A stretch of 19,237 nt of DNA, taken from positions 1-19,237 of the forward strand of contig SLFF01000272.1 in assembly GCA_007124395.1 (NCBI GenBank), given 5' to 3'. The notes beneath the pieces are model-generated. The model saw nothing but the letters and a program-made list of their open reading frames with translations. It ran no database searches and had not been told where the DNA came from. Positions 8,452 through 15,734 of the stretch are shown here, piece by piece; position 1 is the stretch's first letter; every line of letters begins with the position of its first letter. The position numbers and the translations under genes were made by a program. The stretch comes from Thermomicrobiaceae bacterium (GTDB lineage Bacteria; Chloroflexota; Chloroflexia; Thermomicrobiales; Thermomicrobiaceae).

Positions 8452-11067
8452 ATGGATCAGGATCCACGCCTGGACGAAGCAAGAATTATGGAAATTCTGT
8501 CAGCCCCGAACAGGCTCAGAGAGCTGGAACGTCTCGGACTGCTCGATTCGTTCCGGGTGGATGCATTCGACCGGTTGACCAATCTCGCCGCTCGGCTTCT
8601 CGATGTTCAGACTTCGCTGCTCTCGATCATCGATGCTGATCGTCAGTTCTTCAAGAGCTCGGCTCACCGGCCGGATAAAGAGGACGAGGTCTCCGATCGG
8701 CCGCTCAGCTATTCATTCTGCAAGTATGTGGTTGGGACCGACGAGCCGCTGATTCTCGAGGATGCCGCCGAACATCCGGTTGTTCAGCATAATCTGGGTT
8801 ATGCCGAGCTCGGGGTTCGTGCCTATGCCGGTTTCCCGGTACGATCTCGCAGCGGAGTGGTGCTGGGTTCCTTCTGTGTGCTCGATGAGACCCCGAGACA
8901 CTGGAGTAGTGACGATCTGCAGACGCTCCGGGCACTCACGGATCTGGTCATCGACGAAGTTCGCCTGCGGGAAGTCATGATCGATCTGGCTAGAGAGCGC
9001 GAGGAACACACCGCGCTACTCGATGGCATGACTGAAGGCGTGATCGGGGTCAATCGTGAAGGCGAGTGCACCTTCGCCAACCCAACCGCCTTTACCATTC
9101 TTGGCTGGCCGGAGGATGAGCTCCGGGGATCCACGATTCATGGCGCATTTCACCACTGCTATCCGAATGGCGAGCCGCGACCGATCAGCGACTGTCCAAT
9201 CACCGCTGCCAGTGTCAATGGAGATGATTTTCAGTCAGAGAGCCTGACCCTGTGGCATCGAGATGGTCACACCATTCCGGTGCAACTCGATGTACGGCCA
9301 ATCCATATTGACGGCCAACTCCACGGAGCCGTAGTGGTCTTCACTGACCTGCGCGAGCGGATTGCCTCGCAAGAAGCGCTGCAGGCCGCAGAATCACGCC
9401 TGGAAATCCTGGTCAATGAGATGCCCGCGGTCACCTTTATTCATGGCCGTGCAGTAGAGGACGGATTGATCTTCATCAGTCCGCAAATCGAGTGGATGCT
9501 CGGCTATTCGCCCGATGAATGGGTTTCCAACCGGCAATTGCCAATGCAGCGTGTGCATCCTGACGATCGTGATCGAATCAGCGCCGTTCATCGCACCGCG
9601 ATCGAGCAGGAACTCGATTTCGACGAGGAGTATCGCAAGATCTCACGGAATGGCGCCGTTGTATGGGTGCAGACCCGGAGCCGCCTTGTCTATGATGCAG
9701 ATGGCAAGCCACTCTATCGCATGGGCATCATGAATGATATTTCCCATCTGAAGCGATTGGAACAGCGTCTCGAGAGCCAGGCCTACACTGACTCCGTGAC
9801 CGGCTTGCGCAACCGCGCCTGGTTCATCAAGCAATTGCATGGGGTCGGTGACGCGAACGGGAGCGGCCTGAAAGATCGCCTGGCGGTGATCTTTTTCGAC
9901 CTCGACGATTTCAAGGTGGTCAACGATTCGCTGGGCCATCAGGTCGGAGACATACTACTCTGGACCATCGGAGATCGGGTTCGTCAGGAGCTCCCGCCAA
10001 CCGCCACTGTTGCCCGACTGGGTGGTGATGAATTCACCGTGCTCTTCGAATCGGTATCCAGTACCGAAGAAGTCCAGGAACTCGCCGAGCGTATTCTGCA
10101 CGCGATTCGCCAGCCGTTCGAGTATGAGGGACGGAGCCTTCTGCCAGCGGCCAGCATGGGCATTGCCGTGAGTGAACCGGGAAGCACCGTTGATCCAGAG
10201 TCGCTGCTCACCGGTGCTGATCTGGCGATGTACGATGCCAAGTACGCCGGGAAGAACAAGATCGCACTCTTTCAGCCGCATATGAGCTCCCGGATGTGGG
10301 ACCGGATGTCGATCGAGCTCGCGCTTCGGCGGGCGATCGAAAACGAGGAATTCGTTGTCCACTATCAGCCGATTTTTGATCTGGAGAGCGGAACAGTTCT
10401 GGAACTGGAAGCGCTGCTTCGCTGGCAGCCACCTGGAGAACCGCTGGTGTCACCTGGGGACTTCATTCCCGTGGCCGAGCAGACTGGCCAGATCATCGAG
10501 ATAGGTCGCTGGACGCTGTTAGAGGCCACCCGGCAGGTCGCAGCCTGGCGCCAGGAACTCGATCTTCCCGAACTCAGGCTGGCGGTCAATCTTTCCTCTG
10601 TTCAGTACGAGCATCCATCGCTGTATCGCGATGTCATCCGTGCGCTGGAAGAGTCCGACCTTCCGGCTGACCGACTCACGCTGGAGATCACCGAGAGCTG
10701 GATGCTGCGAGGCACCGATGAGATCATCGAGACGCTGGCCGATCTTCGGAGTACCGGCGCTCGACTGGCAATCGATGACTTTGGCACCGGATTCTCGTCG
10801 CTTGGCTATCTCAGGCAATACACCGTTGACGCGTTGAAAATCGATCGATCGTTCATCGAAGATGTGGTTGTCAGCCCCGGTGATGCGGCGATCGTCCAGT
10901 CAGTGATTGCCGTGGCGCGGACGCTGAATCTCGATGTCACCGCCGAAGGCATCGAGACCGGTGAACAGGAAGAGGTCCTGCGCTCGCTCGGGTGTCACCA
11001 CGGACAGGGGTTCTATCTGGCCCGGCCGATGCCTGCAGAGAATATGACCGAGTTCCTCACCCAGTGA
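8452..11067 (+). CDS. GAF / 2xPAS / GGDEF / EAL cyclic-di-GMP signalling protein
   Basis: A soluble 871-residue bifunctional-type cyclic-di-GMP enzyme. The start is ATG 8452, with AGAAGG six bases upstream; an in-frame ATG at 8446 sits directly on that site and is less likely. Order: GAF about 20-175 (NRLRELERLGLLDSF start, SFCKYVV core), PAS about 186-305, PAS of the PAS_3 type about 318-440 (VHPDDRDRI, VVWVQTRSR), GGDEF about 445-610, EAL about 620-865. The cyclase motif RLGGDEF is intact (GGDEF 524-528), but the position of the RxxD inhibitory site reads PPTA, so product inhibition through that site should be absent. The EAL motifs are intact (EAL 653-655, NLSSVQ, EITES, DDFGTGFSSLGYL, LKIDRSF, AEGIET). 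The GAF, first PAS and last PAS match the corresponding parts of the large upstream neighbour, so the two are probably paralogues and may share a transcript. Confidence 0.95.
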   Translation: MDQDPRLDEARIMEILSAPNRLRELERLGLLDSFRVDAFDRLTNLAARLLDVQTSLLSIIDADRQFFKSSAHRPDKEDEVSDRPLSYSFCKYVVGTDEPLILEDAAEHPVVQHNLGYAELGVRAYAGFPVRSRSGVVLGSFCVLDETPRHWSSDDLQTLRALTDLVIDEVRLREVMIDLAREREEHTALLDGMTEGVIGVNREGECTFANPTAFTILGWPEDELRGSTIHGAFHHCYPNGEPRPISDCPITAASVNGDDFQSESLTLWHRDGHTIPVQLDVRPIHIDGQLHGAVVVFTDLRERIASQEALQAAESRLEILVNEMPAVTFIHGRAVEDGLIFISPQIEWMLGYSPDEWVSNRQLPMQRVHPDDRDRISAVHRTAIEQELDFDEEYRKISRNGAVVWVQTRSRLVYDADGKPLYRMGIMNDISHLKRLEQRLESQAYTDSVTGLRNRAWFIKQLHGVGDANGSGLKDRLAVIFFDLDDFKVVNDSLGHQVGDILLWTIGDRVRQELPPTATVARLGGDEFTVLFESVSSTEEVQELAERILHAIRQPFEYEGRSLLPAASMGIAVSEPGSTVDPESLLTGADLAMYDAKYAGKNKIALFQPHMSSRMWDRMSIELALRRAIENEEFVVHYQPIFDLESGTVLELEALLRWQPPGEPLVSPGDFIPVAEQTGQIIEIGRWTLLEATRQVAAWRQELDLPELRLAVNLSSVQYEHPSLYRDVIRALEESDLPADRLTLEITESWMLRGTDEIIETLADLRSTGARLAIDDFGTGFSSLGYLRQYTVDALKIDRSFIEDVVVSPGDAAIVQSVIAVARTLNLDVTAEGIETGEQEEVLRSLGCHHGQGFYLARPMPAENMTEFLTQ

Positions 11068-11099
11068 ACCCGTGACAGCGTCTAATCGCTGGCTGTGTT

Positions 11100-12011
11100 C
11101 TATAACAAGCCAGCGGCCTGGGCCTGATCGATCGTCGCCTGGGCCATCCGGATATTTGCGGCATCGATCATCTTGTTGTCCAGCTCAACGGCACCCAGAC
11201 CGTTCCGATTCGCATCCTCGTAGGCCTCGATCACCCGCTGAGCCCAGGCGATATCGTCTGCCGACGGTGAGAACAGCTCGTTGGTCACCTCGATCTGCGC
11301 CGGGTGAATGCACCACTTGCCGTCATACCCCATTGCCCGGGCCATCAGGCAGCTCGTTCGATGCCCATCGGCATCACGGAAATTGGCGAACGGACCGTCG
11401 ATAGCGCGGATGCCGGCTGCACGGGCGGCCGCCAGAATCCGGTGCATCACGTATTGATACCGGTGACCGGGGTAGACCGCATCCCACTCATCCATCACGC
11501 CGATCGAGGTCGAGGGCATCTGTACCGAGGCCGAATAGTCGCCTGGTCCATAGATCAGTGAGTTCAGCCGATCGCTGCTCTCGGCAATCGCCTCACAGTT
11601 GATCAGCCCCTTCGCGGTTTCGATCTGCGCTTCCAGACGAATGTGGCGCTCCTGACCGATCCCCCGCTCGATCTGCGTCAGCATGGTATCCACCACATAG
11701 ACATCTTCGGGCCGGTTGACCTTGGGAACGATGATCAGATCGACGGCTCCCCGGGCGCCTTCCACAATTTCAATCAGATCCCGATAGAAGTAAGGTGTGT
11801 CGAGCGCGTTCATCCGGAACGTCCGGGGTTTGCCTCCCCAGTCCAGCTCGGTGAATGCCTGGATAACGACCTGGCGGGCGTCCGCCTTGCTGGCTGGGGC
11901 AACTGCGTCCTCCAGATCGAGCAGCGCGATATCTGCCTCGCTGGCCGCACCCTTCTGGATCATCTTCCAGTTGGATCCGGGAACGGAAAGAATGCTTCGT
12001 TGAATACGCAT
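11100..12011 (-). CDS. HpcH/HpaI aldolase / citrate lyase beta (CitE)-like family lyase
   Basis: A 303-residue TIM-barrel lyase of the CitE / malyl-CoA lyase group, which cleaves or forms C-C bonds in 3-hydroxyacyl-CoA thioesters with Mg2+. Seen in order: RSILSVPGSN near residues 5-14 (phosphate/CoA loop), LLDLEDAVAP near 30-39, FRMNALDTPY, EAQIETAKGLINCEAIA (metal-binding Glu), GPGDYSAS (metal-binding Asp), and GKWCIHPAQI near the C-terminus, all family hallmarks. The chosen ATG at 12011 has GGGGAG 10 bases upstream; an in-frame ATG at 12071 would add 20 residues without family character. No CitD or CitF partner is present, so this is a stand-alone acyl-CoA lyase rather than citrate lyase. 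The substrate (malyl-, citramalyl- or another CoA ester) is unknown. It is divergent from the gene at 12137 and convergent with the GGDEF-EAL gene 32 bases away. Confidence 0.9.
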   Translation of the reverse strand: MRIQRSILSVPGSNWKMIQKGAASEADIALLDLEDAVAPASKADARQVVIQAFTELDWGGKPRTFRMNALDTPYFYRDLIEIVEGARGAVDLIIVPKVNRPEDVYVVDTMLTQIERGIGQERHIRLEAQIETAKGLINCEAIAESSDRLNSLIYGPGDYSASVQMPSTSIGVMDEWDAVYPGHRYQYVMHRILAAARAAGIRAIDGPFANFRDADGHRTSCLMARAMGYDGKWCIHPAQIEVTNELFSPSADDIAWAQRVIEAYEDANRNGLGAVELDNKMIDAANIRMAQATIDQAQAAGLL

Positions 12012-12126
12012 AGTGACTGACTCCCCTGACAGGTTATTCGATCTGTTGTTCTGGACATCATGGCACAACATCGATCAGAAAGTCTGTACAATCTGGACGG
12101 ACAGAAAGAAACAGAGCGAGAAACCT

Positions 12127-12131
12127 GGAGG
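12127..12131 (+). promoter_or_regulatory. Strong ribosome binding site in front of an ATC codon
   Basis: GGAGG at 12127-12131 is followed after five bases by ATC at 12137, in frame with the downstream gene. No ATG, GTG or TTG occurs at that spacing. The next in-frame ATG (12191) has no comparable site. This decides the proposed AUC start. Confidence 0.55.
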
Positions 12132-12136
12132 CTCCC

Positions 12137-12574
12137 ATCAACGAGCGCGAGCAGGAACTGCAGAAAACCGCGGAACGGTTCGCCCGGCAGATGGGCAATC
12201 AGTTCAATGCCAGTCTCGACCTGAGCGTTGCTTCGCTAACCGAGCTGGACGGCGTGATTGCTGAGATGATCGACTATTCCGATGTCTACTCCACTGAACG
12301 TCCGGAGGATGTGCTTTCTCCGGCGCTGGCAATCACCGCCTATGTCGGGGAAGTGATTCGACGTTCCATCGATGGTGCTGAATGGGTTACCGATGAGGAA
12401 GAAGGCCAACTTCCCCCGCCACATATTCGTCTGCCAGATGGCATGCGCCTGAACCTGATGAAGAAGGCACTGGAGATCCTCACCCGACGAGATAGCCCGA
12501 GCTTTGCTCCCTATTATCAGACCATGCTGGAGCTGTACACGACCCGTGGAACGAATACGACTGAAAATGGCTGA
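12137..12574 (+). CDS. Unknown small protein, probable AUC start, first gene of a three-gene operon
   Basis: I do not recognise this family. From the ATG at 12191 it is 127 residues; from the ATC at 12137, which follows GGAGG at ideal spacing, it is 145. The added 18 residues (beginning INEREQELQKTAERFARQ) form a sensible charged amphipathic helix that continues into NQFNASLDLS. The body has LTELDGVIAEMIDYSDVY, then AITAYVGEVIRRSIDGAEWV, a proline patch (LPPPHIRLPDG), and a C-terminal helix with SPSFAPYYQTMLELYTT. An 'AYVGEVIRR...W' core before a Pro-rich turn recalls small DUF3806-like cytosolic domains, but this is a weak resemblance. There is no signal peptide or membrane segment. Its end overlaps the lipoprotein gene start by 8 bases, implying co-translation. 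Confidence 0.75.
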   Translation: MNEREQELQKTAERFARQMGNQFNASLDLSVASLTELDGVIAEMIDYSDVYSTERPEDVLSPALAITAYVGEVIRRSIDGAEWVTDEEEGQLPPPHIRLPDGMRLNLMKKALEILTRRDSPSFAPYYQTMLELYTTRGTNTTENG

Positions 12575-13685
12575 CGGGGCGTATCTCCGGGCGCTGGCTC
12601 AGGCTCGCTTCCTGATGTTTGCTGCCGGGATACTGGCAGCGATCATCATGCTGAGCGGCTGCACGATCGACGGGCGCTCGTCGCAGACGCCAACTCCGGA
12701 GATTGAACCCACCCCGTTGGCGACCGCCACCCCAACGCCGGAACCAACGGCCACCCCCGAGCCAACTTCAACGCCGGAACCGACACCCGAGCCGACCGCG
12801 ACGCCGACTCCGTCACCGACTCCTGAACCAACACCGGAACCTGGTCCGGATCTCTCGGAGGCTCCCTTCCCACTCGATTGTGATGACCTGGAAATGGAGC
12901 ACGATGCCGAACTCCAGGAGGTCGTTGACAGCCGGGTAGGCGAGTTCGCGGATGGGTTCGGCATCGTGGTGTACGAGTTGACCACTGGAGCCTACGCCGA
13001 AGTCAACTCGGAGCAGTCGTTCTATGCCGCAAGTCTCTACAAGACCGCCGTGATGTATGAATTGCTTCGCCAGGTGGATGATGGCCAACGCTCCCTCGAC
13101 GATTACGTCGTCATCGATTCCTACTACGCTTCACAGGATCTCGGGACCCTCGGGGTGTTTGGCTGGGGAGTGGGATCAACTATCACGGTGCGGGAAGCGC
13201 TGGAGGCCTCGATTGTCATCAGCGATAATTCCACTGCGTTTCTGCTCGGAGACCTCGTCAATTGGCCACGGATCGATGACACGTTGCAGGAGCTTGGCGC
13301 TATTGATACGCAATATTCCCTGGATACACTGCCCACCACCGCAGCGGACAACTCCCGCATCATGGAAGCGATCGCCTGCGGCATCGATGTCGAGCCCGAG
13401 AGCAGCCAGCTGATGCTCGATATTCTGAACAATCAGACGATCGACAATCGGCTTCCTCTCTACCTGCCAGAAGACGCAGTGATTGGCCACAAGACCGGAA
13501 ACTGGTCAGATGCCAATCATGATGTCGGTATCGTCTATGGCCCGAACGCGGTGTATCTCATCACCGTCATGTCGATCTATCCGGGAGCTGATGAGCGCAT
13601 GGCACTGCTCTCCCGTGATGTCTACGAATACTTCCATCCAGAGGCCTACAAGGAAGATCATCTCGACGAATTGCGCCCACGATGA
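12567..13685 (+). CDS. Beta-lactamase-fold serine hydrolase lipoprotein
   Basis: A 372-residue exported lipoprotein. Residues 1-32 are a lipoprotein signal peptide with lipobox LSGC (lipidated Cys32). Residues about 38-95 are a Pro/Thr/Glu/Ala repeat linker holding the domain off the membrane. A class A beta-lactamase/DD-peptidase-type domain follows, with S156-L-Y-K159 (catalytic Ser and Lys), S219-D-N221 and K309-T-G311, all in the usual order. No clear omega-loop Glu (Glu166 of class A enzymes) is seen where expected: the stretch reads LDTLPTTAADNSRIMEA. Penicillin hydrolysis is therefore doubtful, and a peptidoglycan or ester hydrolase role is equally possible. The ATG at 12567 is chosen because it overlaps the preceding stop and starts a complete signal peptide; an upstream in-frame ATG at 12504 lies deep inside that gene. 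The 3' end overlaps the next start (ATGA). Confidence 0.87.
   Translation: MADGAYLRALAQARFLMFAAGILAAIIMLSGCTIDGRSSQTPTPEIEPTPLATATPTPEPTATPEPTSTPEPTPEPTATPTPSPTPEPTPEPGPDLSEAPFPLDCDDLEMEHDAELQEVVDSRVGEFADGFGIVVYELTTGAYAEVNSEQSFYAASLYKTAVMYELLRQVDDGQRSLDDYVVIDSYYASQDLGTLGVFGWGVGSTITVREALEASIVISDNSTAFLLGDLVNWPRIDDTLQELGAIDTQYSLDTLPTTAADNSRIMEAIACGIDVEPESSQLMLDILNNQTIDNRLPLYLPEDAVIGHKTGNWSDANHDVGIVYGPNAVYLITVMSIYPGADERMALLSRDVYEYFHPEAYKEDHLDELRPR
12694..12846 (+). repeat. Low-complexity Pro/Thr/Glu linker repeat inside the lipoprotein gene
   Basis: Degenerate repeats of CC(G/A)AC and GCC-GAG-type codons encode many PTPEPT and PTATPE units. This is a spacer of the kind common in exported Chloroflexota proteins. 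It also generates spurious open frames on both strands. Confidence 0.7.
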
Positions 13686-14308
13686 CCGAGATCCCCGTCT
13701 CCGGGACCGCGCACCAGCAACAGTTCGAGCAGGTACAGCGACAGATCCGTGCCTGTATCGCCTGTGTTGATGCCGGATTCATCGAACGCGCGATGCCGAT
13801 CTTTCAGGGACACACTGGTCAGCGCCTGATGATCATCGGGCAAGCTCCAGCCTGGAGAAATGAGGAGACCCCACCCTACTCTGGCGCATCGGGGCGTCGT
13901 TTGCAGGGCTGGATGGAACAGGCCGGATTTCCTCCGGGCTCACTGCATGAGCGCTTCTATCTGACCTCGCTGACCAAGTGTTTTCCTGGAGTCAGCAAGA
14001 GCGGAAAAGGTGATCGCGCGCCGGGGACGGCGGAGATCGCCCTCTGTTGTCCGAACCTCGAATCGGAGCTGGCCTTTGTGCAACCCGAGGTGATCATTAC
14101 GCTGGGGCGTCTTTCAGCCAAGCGGTTTCTGGGAAACCGGCCGCTGTCAGCGATCGTCGGGCATCGATTCGATGTGGATGGTCACGTCGTGCTGCCATTG
14201 CCGCATCCATCAGGTGTCAGCCGCTGGCTGAACGATCCGGAGAACCAGAAACAGGTAGATCGAGCGCTGGAGCTCCTCTCGGAGCTACGCCAGCAACTCG
14301 ATCTGTAA
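13682..14308 (+). CDS. Uracil-DNA glycosylase family protein (family 4-like, 4Fe-4S)
   Basis: A 208-residue cytosolic protein of the uracil-DNA glycosylase superfamily, which removes uracil or other damaged bases from DNA. Motif 1 reads IIGQAPAWRNEETPPYSGASGR (residues 51-72), related to the family GxAPGxxE..G.PF.G.AG pattern. Motif 3 is HPSGVSRWLN (H175 onward). C25-X2-C28, C100 (TKCFPG) and C122 (CCPNL) match the four cluster cysteines of family 4 and 5 enzymes, but the third-to-fourth Cys spacing is 21 residues, longer than the 14-17 I associate with family 4, owing to an inserted VSKSGKGDRAPG loop. The ATG overlaps the lipoprotein stop by four bases, so translation is probably coupled. 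It ends 21 bases before the convergent SCO1 gene. Base specificity cannot be told from the motifs. Confidence 0.88.
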   Translation: MTEIPVSGTAHQQQFEQVQRQIRACIACVDAGFIERAMPIFQGHTGQRLMIIGQAPAWRNEETPPYSGASGRRLQGWMEQAGFPPGSLHERFYLTSLTKCFPGVSKSGKGDRAPGTAEIALCCPNLESELAFVQPEVIITLGRLSAKRFLGNRPLSAIVGHRFDVDGHVVLPLPHPSGVSRWLNDPENQKQVDRALELLSELRQQLDL

Positions 14309-14329
14309 CGATTTCCTGTAATGTGGTGT

Positions 14330-15070
14330 CTAGGGAGCGAGGATCTCCAGGTTGCTTGCCAGATCCTCGGGTGAATCATCGGACCGCATCAGCACGCGAA
14401 CGTTGCCATCCGGGTCGATGACATAGATCACATCGGTATGGGCCAGCCAATAGGCCGTGTCTTCATCTTCTTCGTGCTGATGTCCATTGTCGTCACCATG
14501 ATCGTGATCATCGCTTTCCGGTAGCCCTTCTTCGATGAACTCTTCATGGTCATGCTCGCCAGATTCAATTGCTTCCTGAACGGCCGGATCTGCCGGATAC
14601 TGCTCACCCGGCGTTACGAAATAGGCTTCCCAGATCGGTTCCAGCGTTTCGATGTCACCGGTCAGTCCATACCAGCTATCCATTGCCGTAACCCCACGGG
14701 TCTCCAGATATTGCGCCATCGTCTCCGGATCATCTCGTTCCGGATCTACGGTGATCGCTACCATCGCCACACCCTCTTTCGTATCGTCAGAGAGTTCGTC
14801 CCAGGCGACGTTCATCCGGTTGATGATCAGCGGGCAGACATCCGGGCAGTTGGTGAAGATGAAGGTCAGCGCCACCGCTTTGCCGTGGAGATCATCCCGG
14901 GTGACTGTGTTGCCCCGGTGGTCGGTCAGCGTGAATGAAGGCGCTTCCTGGCTCTCCATATCGGTGCCGACCAGTTCTGGCTCGTCAGCGCATGACGCCA
15001 GGACAAACGCCAGCACCGTCAGGAGGCTCAGCGCCACGATCCGACGGAGTGTGAGAAGTTGCTGGTGCAT
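14330..15070 (-). CDS. SCO1/SenC/PrrC-type copper protein, lipoprotein with His-rich insertion
   Basis: A 246-residue membrane-anchored thioredoxin-fold protein of the SCO1/SenC family, which delivers copper to the CuA site of cytochrome c oxidase or reduces its cysteines. Residues 1-27 are a lipoprotein signal (lipobox LASC, Cys27). The CxxxC motif is C75-PDV-C79 and the third copper ligand is H211 (LAHTDVIYVID). VAITVDPERDDPETM is typical of the family. Between residues about 155 and 204 is an acidic His-rich insertion with H173, H175, H189, H191, H197 and H199, which is not part of the core fold and probably binds metal. There is a sigma70-like promoter 19 bases upstream of the ATG (15089-15116) and only a weak ribosome binding site. 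No oxidase genes are in view. Confidence 0.92.
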   Translation of the reverse strand: MHQQLLTLRRIVALSLLTVLAFVLASCADEPELVGTDMESQEAPSFTLTDHRGNTVTRDDLHGKAVALTFIFTNCPDVCPLIINRMNVAWDELSDDTKEGVAMVAITVDPERDDPETMAQYLETRGVTAMDSWYGLTGDIETLEPIWEAYFVTPGEQYPADPAVQEAIESGEHDHEEFIEEGLPESDDHDHGDDNGHQHEEDEDTAYWLAHTDVIYVIDPDGNVRVLMRSDDSPEDLASNLEILAP

Positions 15071-15088
15071 AGTGATATTGCACTCTCT

Positions 15089-15116
15089 CTTATAGTGGGG
15101 GCGACAATCGTGTCAT
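15089..15116 (-). promoter_or_regulatory. Sigma70-like promoter for the SCO1 gene
   Basis: On the minus strand, ATGACA (15116-15111; five of six to TTGACA) and TATAAG (15094-15089; five of six to TATAAT) are 16 bases apart. This would start RNA near 15082, giving a short leader before the ATG at 15070. It lies in the 139-base gap after the receiver gene, indicating separate transcription. Confidence 0.5.
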
Positions 15117-15209
15117 GCTCGGGGGCTGTGCTTCCCCCCTGCTCGGATAATCCTACAGATCGATTCGGGCGAATCCTGTCAGGAAAAGTCTGCAGGGAGG
15201 AGACAATTG

Positions 15210-15596
15210 CTACCGTTTCATTCGAAGGTATTTGCTCACCACGCGAGAGAGATCTTCCAGGTCGAACGGTTTGGGAAGAAATCCATCCGCCCCGATCTCG
15301 GCAGCGGTCGATTCCGGATTGTCTACCGCCGTCAGAATGATCAGCGGAGCGGGCAGGCACTCGAGCTGTTTGTAGCGGAGTGCGAACTCCCGACCATCCA
15401 TGATTGGCATCCGGGTATCGAGGAGGATCAGATCAGGCTGTATCTCGGGGATCATGGCCAGTGCCGTTTCGCCCTCCGGCGCACCGATGACCTCGAGACC
15501 TTCGTCCTCCAGAGCCAGCGCGATCATCTCGCGAATGCTCGCATCATCGTCAACCACGAGGATCTTGTTACTCACCTGGGTGTTTGTTACGTTCAT
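15210..15596 (-). CDS. Stand-alone response regulator receiver (CheY-like)
   Basis: A 128-residue protein that is only a receiver domain. The acidic pocket is D16-D17-D18, the phospho-acceptor is D60 (LILLDTRMPIMDG), the switch Thr is T89 (ILTA) and the conserved Lys is K109 (LPKPFD). All needed residues are present, so it should take phosphate from a histidine kinase. The C-terminus (LEDLSRVVSKYLRMKR) leaves no output domain. No kinase gene is in the window, so the partner is elsewhere. The ATG at 15596 has only a weak GGA about 9 bases upstream. The gene is 138 bases downstream of the decarboxylase beta gene on the same strand, but the gap suggests its own promoter. A link to the cyclic-di-GMP proteins is possible but unsupported. 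Confidence 0.92.
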   Translation of the reverse strand: MNVTNTQVSNKILVVDDDASIREMIALALEDEGLEVIGAPEGETALAMIPEIQPDLILLDTRMPIMDGREFALRYKQLECLPAPLIILTAVDNPESTAAEIGADGFLPKPFDLEDLSRVVSKYLRMKR

Positions 15597-15649
15597 TTTT
15601 GTTTCCGACGTTTAAGGTTGACGTGGATTACCCCACTCCTGCGATACGC

Positions 15650-15669
15650 GTATGGCGTGGTCGCCATAC
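15650..15669. repeat. 8-base inverted repeat upstream of the receiver gene
   Basis: GTATGGCG (15650-15657) and CGCCATAC (15662-15669) are perfect complements around a TGGT loop. A second palindrome, ATACGCGTAT (15644-15653), overlaps it. There is no T-tract on either side, so it is not a typical terminator. It could be an operator for the receiver gene (start 15596) or a processing hairpin at the end of the decarboxylase transcript. Confidence 0.4.
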
Positions 15670-15734
15670 TTTGACTCTATAATACGATATTTCGCACGTT
15701 GAATTGCATTGATTCACCAGTCCCCACTTCAGGG

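Noticed and set aside
15121..15145. GGGGG...CCCCC pairing between the SCO1 and receiver genes as a terminator
   Set aside because: The stem is short and imperfect and no T-tract follows on the minus strand.
15678..15683. Perfect TATAAT on the plus strand as a promoter
   Set aside because: No -35 at suitable spacing and no plus-strand gene downstream until 17061.
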